A stretch of DNA of 64,000 nucleotides from Neonectria sp. B-13 (lineage: Eukaryota > Ascomycota > Sordariomycetes > Hypocreales > Nectriaceae). Each line of letters begins with the position of its first letter. The stretch's first letter is position 1. The notes beneath the pieces are model-generated. The model searched no databases. It saw only the letters and a list, made by a program, of their open reading frames with translations, and was not told the DNA's origin. The stretch lies in assembly GCA_002682825.1 (NCBI GenBank), contig NOKP01000004.1, positions 265,711 to 329,710 on the forward strand. Direction: 5' to 3'. Shown here one piece after another: positions 10,970-23,564 of this stretch. The position numbers were made by a program, and so were the translations under genes.

Positions 10970-11825
10970 ATGCAATCGTCGAATCAAATCGATGCTCCCC
11001 GGGCCCCCGAAGAATGGCTTGTATCGCCAATGACATTGGAGACGTCACGCCTCGAGCCAGCAGGATACGCAGTGTCACCTCCGCCTTACACGCCCACCGA
11101 ATCCCCACCACTAGAGTCAAAACAAAGTGACGAGAAGTTTGCTCTCCGAGGCGGCGATGGACAACTTCGCCAGTACCAAACCCGAAGCGCGTCGAATTCG
11201 AGGACCTCTCTCCGAAACGAAACAGGTGGTGCTTCCGGACAACGACCACCGGAAGTAGCGTACAGCACCCTACCTGAGGTGGTTCCCAGTTCACTTCCAG
11301 AGGTCGCTCCCAGCACACTACCACAAGTAGCCCTGAGCGTGTTGCCGCAAGTGGCTGTCAGTCCACTACCGGAATCAGCATCTGAGACAACGACGGGGTA
11401 CACGAATAATCTGGAAATGACGACAATTTCAACACCGGTACAAACCGTCACACCACTGCATCTGCTTGGAGACCAGCCCGACTTGATTGACTGTCCCTTT
11501 TGCGAACGCCAAGCCACAACAGAAGTCAGGCGGAAAGCTTCAAATGCAACACAGTACGAGCTCCTGATGCATTGCAAGTGGAAATTTGCTAACGAATCCC
11601 AGCATCCAAGCCGTGATTCTGTTGATGACGACGGTATGTGGAGTGGTAGCCCCATACTTGCGATCTTGGTCTTTCGATGTCGAGCAATACTGCGGTAGCT
11701 GCGACAACAGGGTGACTTATAGACCGCAAGGCAAGGAAATCTACGTTTGCAAACAACCCGCCTCTGCCAAGGAGGTTTCCAAATATCCTGCATCGAGCCA
11801 AGACCCCGTTAAGATGGAAGTTTGA
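10970..11825 (+). CDS. LITAF-domain zinc-binding membrane-associated protein
   Basis: Predicted 268-residue protein of the LITAF family, monotopic zinc-ribbon proteins that sit on the cytosolic face of endosomal or plasma membranes. Exons are 10970-11553 and 11603-11825; the 49-base intron has a GCTAAC branch site and its removal joins the two halves of the zinc site. The first knuckle is CPFC (175-178) and the second CGSC (225-228), with the hydrophobic membrane-insertion segment VILLMTTVCGVVAPYL between them. Unspliced reading would stop before the second knuckle, which supports the intron. The N-terminal 160 residues are proline-rich. PPPY at about 37-40 is a PPxY motif like those that bind NEDD4-type WW domains in animal LITAF. 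Residues about 97-136 hold four to five degenerate 10-12-residue repeats around LPEV/LPQV. Confidence 0.85.
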
Positions 11826-14800
11826 GGACTCGATCTAGCAACCGGGTGAAGCAACGCGCAGTGGCGCGGAAGTGCAACAGCACGGGCGGGTCATGCAGCA
11901 ACTATAACATATAATTCTTCGAGACGAAGCTGGACTCGTTCGATTAGTCAAGCCATTTCTAGTCCTGGGTGGCAGTAGCTTTATCCCAAGTCGAGGTGAG
12001 CTTAGGACGGAGCAGGCCTTCATAGTAGTCAGGACAATTAGACACAGGCTGAACTCTCCATCACAAAATGAGAGTGAACTCTTTTATGTGAATATTTGGA
12101 GGAAATTCCAGGCAGAATTATCTCAACCTTCCAAAGCAATAGGAGTTCATGTGGTTCAATATTACAACTACATCGTTGAATACGAATGACGGAGCATTGC
12201 CCTCGGCTGGGGCTTCATGGCAAGGACAGTGTCTGCCTTTCTATCAAAAGGTGCGGAATTGGGTACTGCCTGTATGCTAAAGTTATGTGTTTGATGCCGA
12301 TAATGTCATAATACCAATTTTAAGGCATTGGATCTTTTTATCTAGGGTAGCATCCAGCCATTTCTCTGAAAGTTTTGCGTTGCCTTCGCTCATTAATTTA
12401 CCAAGGCAGCATTGGAAATTATTTGATGAAGAGGAGACAGTTCATGCTCCTTCTCATGAGGGTTGCGAGGTAACCAATCAGTATAATGGTGTTCATTGCC
12501 TTGATGCAGCTATGCCACTGTGGGGAGCAAAACATCATCTGAAGTGCCATTGTTCGCCAAAACTGACAGGGAAGCACTCCGATTTGTTCAACATGATTAG
12601 CGTGCTTGCGGACTCCGTCGAGCCTTCGAGGACATGATCGTGAAGCTCTTGGGCATGCAGAACCCGCAAGGCGTGAGGGCAATTCGAGACACTGGATACA
12701 ATATCACATGCGTTGATGGGCTTCTCTGGTCCATGAGGGACTTTGTTGTCTTGCTGTGTTTCTGTCCAGAGCTGATCACGCCGGATACTTGAAAATACCA
12801 GTGATTTCACCCAATCCATCCATTGATCCTGGACCCTGGCTGGCTGTTGATAAGGGTCGGTGCAGTAGGTGCGGGCTAACGGCTGTGGCCGGTTGGGTCA
12901 ACCTTAATTTGACATGAGGGCTTTCGGTAAGATTCGATTACCGAAGGGGCGGTGACATTCTTCTAGGATGCTGGAAGTCTAATCGGATACTCCGTACAGC
13001 GTGTAAATTTCCGTACCTGGCCATGTTGAATGGCTAGGACGTTAACCTTCTTCGGCATCTCAGGAAAACATGGTCGCGTGACGGAACCAGGCGAGTGGTT
13101 CTCACACCACTTATGCAGTGGCATCTCTGGACGTGGCAAATAGGCTAGGCAATTGAGAATACGACATTCGTGTTGGTCTAAGATAGGCAACGCCGAAATG
13201 CACCCTTGGTGATACAGCAGGCTCGTCTCGCTGCCAACCGATGATGATAAGATGAGGGAATTCTGCGCCACAACGTGCTTCTATATCAAACCACCGAAGC
13301 AAGAACGTCGGTCATTGCGTCGGGCTTTCTCACTGTATCTATCATGTGTGGCAACGTTTCTATCTCACCGCTCTCGATCTACAGCGCTACCAATTTGGCT
13401 TTGGGAGCACTTGTTAGAGCCGTGGTCTGTAGGAGTAAATAACGTTCGGAAAGCACGTATTTCAGCTTGCTCAGACATGCCGATACCACGGTCTAGTAAA
13501 GAGTTCTAGAAAACGGTACAGCCCTTGAGACGCACGGTTGAAACGAAATGACGATTTTCCGATTCTGCCGTGCGGTGGACTCATGGAAATTAAGAGTTTC
13601 GTAAAGCTTCTAGTCTCTGCAGCGACAATGTTAAGGGGAAGATCTACAGCTTCCACGCTACCCGGAAGCAGGTTGGGGGCTACCGGTCAACGGCACAAAT
13701 CCGGGGCAGGCACCCATTGCGCAACGCACGCTAAGTGACAGTTATGGACAGAAATACAGGTTTATGAGGCAGGCTGTGCTGACGGATATGCATCGGCTCG
13801 CCATGGCGCTTGGTTGGCTTGCCGGATATTGCGACCATTTAGCCGCCAAAAGCAACATGTCAAGACTTGTCTGCCTGAACAGCCCCATGGTGACTGGCCC
13901 GAGATGGTAAAATTGCGCCCCTGGGTGAGGAGCTCACAGACTGGCAGCCCATTCCCCGCTGTCGACTTTTCGTTTTTCGTACCAACCCAAATTACCGGTG
14001 AGCGGCAGCGCTTGAACATGAAAAGATTAGCGACCGACAGGGCGCCGTGTTACCGGATCCATTCCTCTGGCGGCCGTGTTATTATTAGAAAGGAGAGAAA
14101 TCTGTAGCAGTGCTCCGTGGCGGTGGATTGAGGCTAGGAAGTGAGACTGAATCAAGTAACCCCTTTGACAGGGATGGCGCTAGGATGTGGCTTGGGCTTA
14201 CCCAGGGTTTCAACAGGGCTGGGCCGGGGAGGAATTTAGGCCCCCGCCCCCTATGAAGTCCCCGAGATGAGAGCCAGGTCCTCAGGCAGGCCTCGGTGCG
14301 ACGGGGTGGACGGGGTCGCGTGCTCACGTCTGTACGGCGGGCTTCTTTGGGTTTTATAGGGGGCGAGGGAATGCAAGGCTTCAAGGGACGGAAGGCTTGG
14401 CTGTCGACGGACCAAGGAAGGCATCGGTGGCGAGATGAGATGCCGATTGTCCGCAGGCATTGCCCCTTGGGACCTTGGTACCTTGGCTTGGTACCTTGGG
14501 GCCTTGGTGCAGCCGGGTTCCTGCCGTCGACAGTCGATTGGATGCTTGCACGCTTGGCTGAGATGCCGCATGCGAGGTTTGCTAGATTCCGCCTGAAAGC
14601 AGACACGTACTCCACAAAAGGACGAGCTGAACAGCTTGGCACAGCGAGCCGCCAGCCGCGAACCGCGAGGTCGGATATTGCACTGTAGGAGCAGGAGTCA
14701 AGTGTCGCGTGCCGGGCCGTTGACATGTTGGCTAATGAAGCCAGACGGCGGGGTAGGGGGGTCTTCTTACCCGAGGCGGTAGTAGTGGTGATTGTCATCT

Positions 14801-16276
14801 TATTGATACGATGATGTTTTCCGTAGAGGCCTCGGCCTATGCCTGATTGGGGACGAGGGTGATTTGCTCCGCGGCCGTAATAATACGGGGTTGCATATGC
14901 CCCACCTCGCGTGCAAAGCCAGTCCCCCTGCAAAGGTATTACGTGATGTGCGGAATAATGAGTCTAGAATGCCGGAGGAACAGCCTAGCGGACAGGGAGA
15001 CGAGAGGAGCAGAGGCAGGATCAGCAGAGAGGAGGGAGACGAGACGAGACGAGCAAAAGTCGACGCCTGAATGAACAAGGAAGGACAAAGAAGAAGAAAC
15101 CAGAAGAGGAAGAAGAAAGAAAAACAAGGATGCCGCGACGCCGTCCCAAAATGATGCCGGCCCACCAGCACCAGCAGCACAAACAAGGACGGGTCGGCCA
15201 AAGACGCCAACACGGCTAACATGGCGCCTTCCTCGAATCATCTGACGGCAGCCTCATTGCCTCGGATTTGGGGTCTCGCCTCCGCCACGCCCAGCGGCAC
15301 CATCGTGACTGTCCAGAACTGGTCGTTGGTGTGGCGGTGGAGAAGGCGCGGCGAGGATTTCCAGCCCGGGGCGGACATTCATCTACGGGCGGGCCAATGA
15401 CTGGGGTTGCACCAAAAGTCCCACCCGCAGGCCTGTTCGGAACTCGGTAAGCCTATTTCGACATGGGTCGGGTTAGCAGTAGGCGGACTGGGGCAGTGTG
15501 TCGCGTGCTCAGCGCTGTGCTGCTTGCTCAGGAGAGAGAGAGAGAGAGGCGGGCCGGGTGTTGTTTCAAGGGAGCAGGTGGCTAACAGTGAATGAGGCCA
15601 GCGAGTCGGTCGCTGTCAGAAACTGTTCGGTGTCTGTGTGTCTCTCTCTATCTGTCACGGTCACTGATTGCCTGTCTAATTGTCTGTCTGCCTCTGTGTC
15701 AGCCTGCGCATCTGTTAGTCGCAAATCTCCTTCCTCTTGATCCTTTGAGTGAAGATCCCTGAATCGCCTCCCTCCGTCCCTCCCCCCTTCCAATCCCTCC
15801 CTCCCTTTCCCTCCCTCCACTCACTGAATCACGCATGGCATCTGAATCGGGAATCTCAAAAGACCAGGACCAAGACCAACAACGGCTTGCCAGCAAATAC
15901 GAATAATAAACCCACGCCAAAGCCGCACATCCGAACAAGCCCCCTCCCCCCTCGGAAAGCGCCGAATCTTCCACCGTTTAAGGCTGAGAAGCAGCCTAGA
16001 CAGATCAGGATCAGGGGCGCAGTTACAGGATACGAGCCCCCCGCATGGATGTCCGCAGATTATTGGAGCTGCATGGCGCCGACATTTAAGTACTCGGGCC
16101 CTGTCAATATTGTCTGACGGAACCTGAGCGCGCAGCCAATCTTTTTCTGTACGTGTGCTGTGCGTCTTCCTTCAACCTCCCGCCAACTTGGCGATCCTCT
16201 CAACGTCCGCCGTCCTCGTCTGGCTTCCCTGTGGTCTCGGTCTCCCTTCTGCGCCGCCTTCAACCCGCCGGCCGCA
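11826..16276. other. Long gene-poor stretch
   Basis: No supported gene in 4.4 kb. The left half (to about 14.0 kb) is AT-richer with only short frames. The right half is GC-richer and holds low-complexity runs: CCTTGG/TACCTTGG repeats near 14465-14510, purine-rich DNA near 15000-15130, a GA run near 15532-15552, TCTGTCTG-type repeats near 15630-15710, and CCCTCC-rich DNA near 15765-15825. The right end is the promoter and leader of the sulfatase-like gene. The 282-codon minus-strand frame at 14085-14933 is in simple-sequence DNA and has no family resemblance. Confidence 0.55.
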
Positions 16277-19089
16277 ATGTATTCTCCCGTGTGCTTTCTC
16301 TTCTCGGCCTTTTCCGTCTCTGTCCTTTCCTCCAAGCTCGTCCATCTTTTCACCTACGCCTCGACCATACCCGCCACTGCGTTCGTCCTCTACTTGCCGA
16401 CCTTTTTCCTCGCCGATTTCCTGGCAATATGCTTCCTGCGAGTGCTTCTGCGACCGGTAAATCGCTGGTTTTTCCTAATTTTTCCCATCGTGGGATCTTT
16501 GATCAGGTATGTCGCCATTTCGTCTCGGGCCGTCCCCGACCAACGCTGACACCGAAAACACAGTCTCTTGACTCTTGGAGGTTCCGCGTCCCAGCTGGGA
16601 TTCTACATCAAGACAGGAGGCGAGCTGGAGTGGCATGAGGCGACATCCTTCGCCACCAGCAAAGATGGACTCAAGGTGCTGCTAACCGGAAGCTGGGCCG
16701 TCCTGGCCTCCGGAGGTGTCATCTTGCTTATTTCCTACTTCGCCCAAAACCTGCTATACCGGACGGTTGGAGACTTCCTGATGGGAATCTACACCCAAAT
16801 CACCACCGGTACGTCTGCCAGTATTTACAGAAGGTGGCCTCGGTACTGATCGCTAACTTTCTAGCCCTGCGAGCCGTCATTCGTCTCTGCCGCGGTGTAC
16901 GCCAAAACCGCCGAGATATCGAAAGCGAAGCCGAATTGGATGCACAGCGCCTGGTCGATACGGACCTCTCGAAAGACGATGAATCCGAATCCCACATGCT
17001 CATCGGCGACGGCGAGAAGCCCTCCGCCGACAAGCCAAAGCCGTTCCGCTGCCTCGTGTCCATCCCGTCCTGGCTGATCAAGACGGTGACGGTCGCCTTT
17101 CTCACCATCTCAGTCTCGATTCGTCCCCACAAGCCCTACGACCACATGTCCATCACCCTCCCGGTCTCGCTGTTGGAGATTTTCAAGGCCGAGCCCGACC
17201 ACTGCATCGAGCAGAGGCGCATCATGAGTAATGTCTGGCCGCTGCCCGACCTCATCGACAGCTCCAACTGGGAAGAGCCCCAGGGCGACTTCAAAGGCTG
17301 GGCGCCCGGAGCCGACAGCCCCATCGCCGACCAGTACCGCAAGACGAGCCCGCACTGGCTGCCCGACAAGGTGCCGCGAGGATTCTCCCGATGGGACCCC
17401 AGGAGGTTCGAGTCTAAGGCGCCCGGGTCGTTTGGCGCTGAGAAGGAAGCTTGGAAGCTCCAATGCCCGAACTTTGACCTGCGAGAGCCGTACTACAACC
17501 CCGCAAACGACCCGCTGAAGATTTCCAACCTCGACACCGACGTGCTGGAGCCTCTGAAGGGCGCCCTAGACGACGGTTCTGTCAAGATCAAGCACGTCGT
17601 TTTTATCCTCATGGAGAGTTTGCGCGAGGAGCTCTTCCCGATCCGCCAGGGCTCCGACATCCACAAGAGCATCCTGCAGTTCAACGACGAGGACATGCGC
17701 GAGGAGGTGAACGCCAAGCTGGCTCACCTGACGCCCCATATCGAGCGGCTGACGGGAATTTCTGGAGGCTTCACCGACGCCGACGGCCAGAGCTACGACG
17801 CTCCCGAGCTGAAGTGGGACGACAAGACGAAGGATGGCTTTGGTGGCATCAACGTTGTCGGCGGCTTCACTACCGCTACCATGTCCACCAAGAGTTTCTC
17901 CGCCAACCACTGCGGCGCCTGGCCGATGCCCGTCGAGAAGTTCGACGAAGCTGATACGGACAGTTACCAGCCCTGTATCCCCCAGGTCTTAGGCCTCTTG
18001 AACGAAGGAAAGGACAGCGGAACCCACGCGTCGGACGACTTCAGAGAGCAACAGTGGCACCCGGCTCTCTTCGAGTCAGTCACGGAGAGGTACGACCGAC
18101 AGGAAATATTCGACCAAAAGATCGGCTTCAAGCACGTTGTTTGCAAGGCCGAGCTGGAGCACGACCCCAGCTACAACGAGTCGGATCCTTTCTGGAAGAA
18201 GGTCAACTACTTTGGCTTCGCCGAGCCCGTCCTGAAGCCCCATATCAGGGACTACATTACCAATACTACCGCCAATAACCAGCGCATCTACATGTCTCAT
18301 TTTACCAGCACCACCCACCACGCGTGGGACACCCCCGACTGGTTCGACACAACCGACTACTTGCCCACAGGAGGCCCTGTGAACTGGCACAAGAGCTTCA
18401 ACAAGTACCTCAATACTATCCGCTTCCACGATGCCTGGATGGGAGAGCTGATGCAGCTCTTCGACGACGTGGGCATTTCCAACGAAACCCTCATCGTCTT
18501 TGCTGGCGACCACGGCCAGGCTTTCAAGGAAGACTACTACAAAACCGGCACCTACGAAGTCCCCCACGTCAGCAACTTCCGCATCCCCATTACCTTTAGG
18601 CACCCTCACCTCCCCCGTATCCAATACGAGGCTAATGCCACCACCGTCTCTGTTCTCCCCACCATCCTCGACCTTCTCATCAACAGCGGCTCCCTCAACG
18701 AGAAGGACACACATATTGCGTCCGACCTGGTGCAGGACTACGAGGGTCAATCCCTAATCCGACCCTACAAGAAGTCGCACAACGGCCGGCGCGCTTGGAA
18801 TTTCGGCGTCATTAACTCCGGGGCGGGCATGCTCGCCGTGACGTCTGCGGATGCGCCCTGGAGGCTGGTTATGCCCCTGGGCAAGGTGTTTGAGTATACA
18901 TTTACGGATCTGGGCAACGACCCGCTGGAGTTGAGTCCCATTGCCTCGTGGTCTCTCGATGGCCTCCTTAGTACTGTGCGAAATAGGGTCGGTGACGATG
19001 CTGCCGTGTGGGCCGAGGAGGCGCAGGCAGTGGCCCGATGGTGGAGTTTAGAACGTCAGCGATTATGGAAATATCACCTAGCAAATTAG
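16277..19089 (+). CDS. Membrane sulfatase / lipoteichoic-acid-synthase-like protein (alkaline phosphatase superfamily)
   Basis: Predicted 899-residue integral membrane enzyme. Exons are 16277-16506, 16564-16808 and 16865-19089; introns of 57 and 56 bases keep phase. The N-terminal about 160 residues contain four to five hydrophobic segments (for example YSPVCFLFSAFSVSVLSS and SWAVLASGGVILLISYF). An acidic polar loop follows, then another hydrophobic segment near residue 235. The extracytosolic sulfatase-type domain begins at about residue 400 with VVFILMESLREELFP. It contains SANHCGAWPMP, where the nucleophile is expected, HFTSTTHHAWDTP, and VFAGDHGQAF, whose Asp-His pair matches the metal site of this superfamily. 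Several N-glycosylation sequons support an exoplasmic catalytic domain. The substrate is not shown; related enzymes transfer phosphoglycerol or hydrolyse sulfate or phosphate esters. The 5' leader is long and pyrimidine-rich. Confidence 0.87.
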
Positions 19090-20521
19090 GTCGAGTGTAA
19101 TAAATACAACAAGTCTACTACCAAGAAGTGTCTTTACGAGTGAACCAGTAATATTCAGGGGCAATGGGACGTTGAAACATTCGTTGCCCGTCGGCAGACC
19201 GGCAAGTCGGTGGTGGCAAATGTCGGCCTGACCTGTCCCCAAGCGGCTAAACCATCGTGTTGGTTGTATAAGCTTTTCAAGCGTCCGTTCTAACGGGTGA
19301 CGACCTTGTCATCTTGTGATCCTAGCCGCTGTAGGCCTTCGTCGCATACTTCGTATCAGCAGGCCCAAGGTTGACGTTGACAGGGTCACATTGCTGAGTA
19401 CTATAGATCAATGTGCATTAACCAAAGTTCGGCCAAGGACCTTGGCATCTTGGCACGGCATTTGCAACTGGTAACCGGCCTTGTCAGCATTGCCAAGAAC
19501 AGGGACTTACAGCGAATGAGTTGGAATTCGTACAGACGGGGACGTGTCCGTTTTCTTCGTATCTGCTCGGTCTGCCCGTCCTGACCGGTGGTCCAGACCG
19601 TGGACAGGCCTAACAGCATTGTTCTCCCAGAGCACCGACGGTCTAGCGTCGGCGACGGCTTCTGGTTGGACAGTCCGTAGAAAAGCTTGAACAACGTACC
19701 AAGCGCGGAGCAGGCCCGAGACTAGCTCCAACTTCTTTTCTCGTTCCAGAAGAACGACAGGTGCTTCCGTATTCTCAGCGGGCGCTAGGATAGCGCGGAG
19801 TCGTTCCGAACTCCGAAGCTCGGTTGTCATCTCAATGCTGGTGAACTTGCACAGCAAATTGCGATTGCATTGTTACGAGCTCAAGGTTTGAGTGGCATTG
19901 AAACGACAAGCCTCAACTGCGTTGATTTCTCTGTCGGGTCCACACTGAAAGTATGTTTGTACAGCCCCGATGTATTTAGATGCCCAAGGTGGCCCCAGCT
20001 GCCTAAATACGAGAGTCGTAGCAGATCACCATTTTCACCTCCTGGCCCGTCCATAAATCAAGTTCTTCGCCTCGCTTAAGACAGATGCTGGGGAGCAAAA
20101 ACTTTATCCGGACAGCACCCTCTGAAAGAACAACTTGGTCTCTACGGAGATCCCGTTGGTGACGCCCGAGGCTTGACGATAGATCGCTGCACCACTGGTT
20201 TTCTTCTGTTTGAGCATCACCAGCTGACTATGAGCAGTGAGATAGAGCACGTAAACGGAACATCTTCGTACAGTCTTGTATTGGATAAATGTCATGACTG
20301 TATTGCGTCGTTGACTCTATGTAAGCTAATTATGTTTGACGGTAGTACATTGTCTCCACGGAACATACTGATGAGTGTACAACAGAATAGACAAAAAGCC
20401 GGAAATACCGGTTTAGTGAGCCTGCAAAATTCAGGTCTTTTGATGGTGCCCATGCACTTCCAACCTTTGAGAACCTTGCAACGTACCATTCATTGAAGAT
20501 CCTCTCAACCAAGGTCAATAG
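19090..20521. other. Intergenic, no supported gene
   Basis: This stretch lies downstream of both the sulfatase-like gene and the MFS gene (convergent ends). A 106-codon minus-strand frame near 19507-19827 starting MTTELRSSERL has moderately coding-like composition, but no family resemblance or flanking signals, so it was not called. Confidence 0.5.
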
Positions 20522-22740
20522 TTACAACCTCCGCTCCTTTAGTAGCAGGGCAGTAGCGAGTGCAAGAGCGGAAAAAACAATGGACAACCCTATAAAGTTC
20601 AGTAGGGACAACTAAACGGCGCGATGGGATTTCTTACCATGGCTGTATTCAATTCCTTTCACGTAAGCCTCGACGAGGACCTCGGCGATCTTCTTTGGCG
20701 CCTCGTCAATAAAAGTCACGCTCTCGGTGGCTTTTTTGATGACCTGTTGGAGTCAGTCCGTGTTCCAAGCATCACGAAACGAGTGACTGACCTCATCAAT
20801 GAAGGATCTCTCCATCCCTAGCTGTGTCAACTTGGACTGGACAACCACTCTCAAGACACCCTGCGTGATTGCACTCGAGGCGGCTAGACCAATAATACAG
20901 CCTATCGTGCCGGTGAGATACAGCGCTGATGCAGCCGCAGCCTTGTCTGCCGGGTCAATAGCCGCCTGCAACGCAATGAACACGGCGCTCTGGGCGATTC
21001 CAGTACCCAAGCCACTTCAAATGAGTTAGCAGTGCGTCGATGTCGGAGGCAAGTACTCGCTCACCCTGGGATAACGTAGAGTGACTCTGCCCAGCCGGTC
21101 TGCCCATGCCAGCGAAGCAGCATTAGGCTGTAGCTAGCAATAGAAAAGATGCCCGAGGAGATGATGAGCCCTTTGTAACGACCAGTCCTATAAATGGTTA
21201 ATTCCTCTCGCCCATATTCCCAACTGGAATCTCTCACCTCTGAATCACAGCCCCAGAGACAATGCCGCCAACAGTGTTTCCGATGACTGCGGGAAAGAGA
21301 TGTGCGCCTGCGACGGTGCTGGAGACACGCTGAGTAACCTGGAAGTAAATAGGCACCGAGTACATCATCTGCAATCATGTTAGCAACGGTCTCGCTACGC
21401 AATCAACGTACTTACCCCCAACTGCGCTCCAGACTGGGCCGCGATAATAAAAAACGACATTGTGACGTTGCGTTGATCAAAGAGACGGAGCGGAAAGATG
21501 GGTTCCTTGGCCCAGCCAGCTTCCACGCGCACAAACAAGAAAATGAGTAGAGCCCCCGCGCCGACCAGAGAGAAGATCAGTGGGTGATTCCAGGAAACCT
21601 TTTGGCCTCCGATTTCTAGTGGTAGCATAAGAGCCAGGATTCCGCTGCCGAGAAGGAATGCACCGAGTCCGTCTATCCTGGCAAGACGGTTGCCACACTC
21701 GGCTTCGTTTTGGACTTGGTCTGGAGGTGAGTCGGGGAGCAAGATCCAACAAAGAACCATGGCGAGAATGAAGATCGGTGCCTGGCCGAGGAAAGACCTA
21801 GAAGCTTTAGACTCCGTATACAAGAGAAGTTGGCAGTAACATACCATCTCCATCCGATTGTGTCAGCCAACCAACCGCCTAATGGCCCACCCAAGCTTCG
21901 ACCAACCGTCGCAATCACATTGAGATAGCTCTGCCACGATGCTACTTCTCTGAGCGGGGCAAGGTCTGCATGATGTTAGTTCTCATCTTTGCATTGTCTC
22001 TCTCACATACCAGTGATGATCACAGAGGCCAATGCCATCATGCCTGCGCCCCCAGACCCAGAGATCACTCGTCCTAAGATGACTTGCCACATCGATTGGC
22101 CGATACCACTTCATGTCGTTACTACAAGGAATAACTTCGAGTGTCTAGGTGAACTCACACGAGGCCGCTAATAATATGTCAGAGATGTTAAGCCATTGGC
22201 GGATGAGACTTACCAGCCGACAGCGAAGAGGCCATAACAAACCATCAAGATGGGTTTCCGACCGTAAATATCGCTAAGCTTGCCATACTGTAGACGCGGG
22301 TCAGATCAAAATTCTTGTTAAACTACGAGGAACATATCGCCTACCAGGGATTGCGTGGCTGCTCCAGCAAGCATGAAGCTAATGAACAGCCAACTTGAGT
22401 CCTCTAGATCGCCAAACTCAGACGCGATGACGGGATGTGTGGCCAGGACTAGGGATGAATCCGTGCTAGAAGTGAAGACACCTGTCGAGTATGAGATTGA
22501 GACCGCGTTGGCCATGGACGGGTACTTACCAATGAGCAAGGCCGCTACAACCTTTGCAATGTGCGAGTTGCTGTATGTCTTTGACCCAGGCACGGTTGAC
22601 TCTGAGTCAGACGAACTTTCGCAGTCGGCAACCGCCGTACCATAGCCGTTCCTCGCAAATCGCGCATCATCGTCAGGTGTCGGGCTTGACAAAAGCCCGG
22701 ATGCCTCGGTTGGATTGAGGTTGGTGGCTTGAATTGTCAT
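20522..22740 (-). CDS. MFS transporter of the 14-helix (DHA2-like) type
   Basis: Predicted 560-residue proton-coupled efflux or vacuolar-import permease. Twelve exons on the minus strand: 22740-22530, 22481-22345, 22287-22214, 22167-22159, 22108-22011, 21965-21845, 21797-21416, 21368-21238, 21187-21065, 21014-20792, 20743-20638 and 20589-20522. Introns are 46-57 bases and every junction keeps phase. Diagnostic motifs are YGKLSDIYGRKP (loop 2-3 motif A), WQVILGRVISGSGGAGMMAL (motif B region) and GRSLGGPLGGWLADTIGWRW (motif C region), with helices continuing to the C-terminus GLSIVFSALALATALLL. The N-terminal 60 residues are acidic, Ser-rich and cytosolic. The fourth exon is only nine bases; with it the loop length matches relatives of the family. 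Relatives include vacuolar basic-amino-acid carriers and drug exporters, so the substrate is open. Confidence 0.9.
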
Positions 22741-23564
22741 CTTTTCTCATGGGCAGGCAACTATGGTTCAAGGCTTTAGACAGTCTGCGTGGCGCAAAGT
22801 CAGATGACAGTTTAATCCCCTTTCTCACTTTGTATCGATTGTTTTGGTTTCTGGCGACGGAATGAAGGGAGAGCGTGATTGCGCCTAGTAAGCACATCAT
22901 CACGGCCCCACTTGTACACAGAGTCGATGGGAACTATCAGACGCGTAGAGCGATAGGCTTATCGGCGCGTTCTCAGGTGGATGATTTGGGCGATTCGTGA
23001 TTTGGATTTGACTTTTCAGTGGGTTTGCATGTTCTCCATACAGAAATGCGCGAACTCGAAAATGGTCTACAAAGTACGTGACTGCTTTCGAGTCTTGACC
23101 TCAGAATGATGTCAAACTCAGCATAGTCAATACCGGCAATGAAGCACTAGAATGGGCTCACTCAAGCTACCGGCAGAAGTGCGTAAATCCTCCCAGCCTT
23201 GGTGTTTCGGTCATGGCGTTGGCCAAAAACATGTAAGCTAAAGCTGTCAGGATGGAACATGGTGGCTTGCAGGCATGCCTGCCAATAAGGCTACCGTGTC
23301 CATCCAAGTACCGGAACATCCTCGTTGCACCCTGAAATGCCTTGTGTGTTAATGCTGCGAACTCCAGATACTAGTGGATACTAGTGGCGAGCAAACGGCC
23401 GACAAATGAGCCAATCCAAAAATTCGTACCTGGGGTCTGGGATTTGACTATGCTCGAAGTTAATAGCTGGGCGCTTAGACGCCGTCCAGTTCCTGCAACT
23501 GCCAAGGTATGCACACTCAGAATCCCATGGAGGAGAAAGATACATCCCACCCACTGACATTCAT
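22741..23564. other. Intergenic, no supported gene
   Basis: The left part is the promoter of the MFS gene and the right part leads into the kinase-like relic. No open frame with coding character or recognisable repeat was seen. Confidence 0.5.

Noticed and set aside
14085..14933. 282-codon minus-strand open frame
   Set aside because: It spans simple repeats and GC-rich DNA, has Pro/Ser/Arg-rich composition without domains, and overlaps other equally long frames.
19507..19827. 106-codon minus-strand frame starting MTTELRSSERL
   Set aside because: Moderately coding-like but no family resemblance, no introns and no promoter cues; left uncalled.
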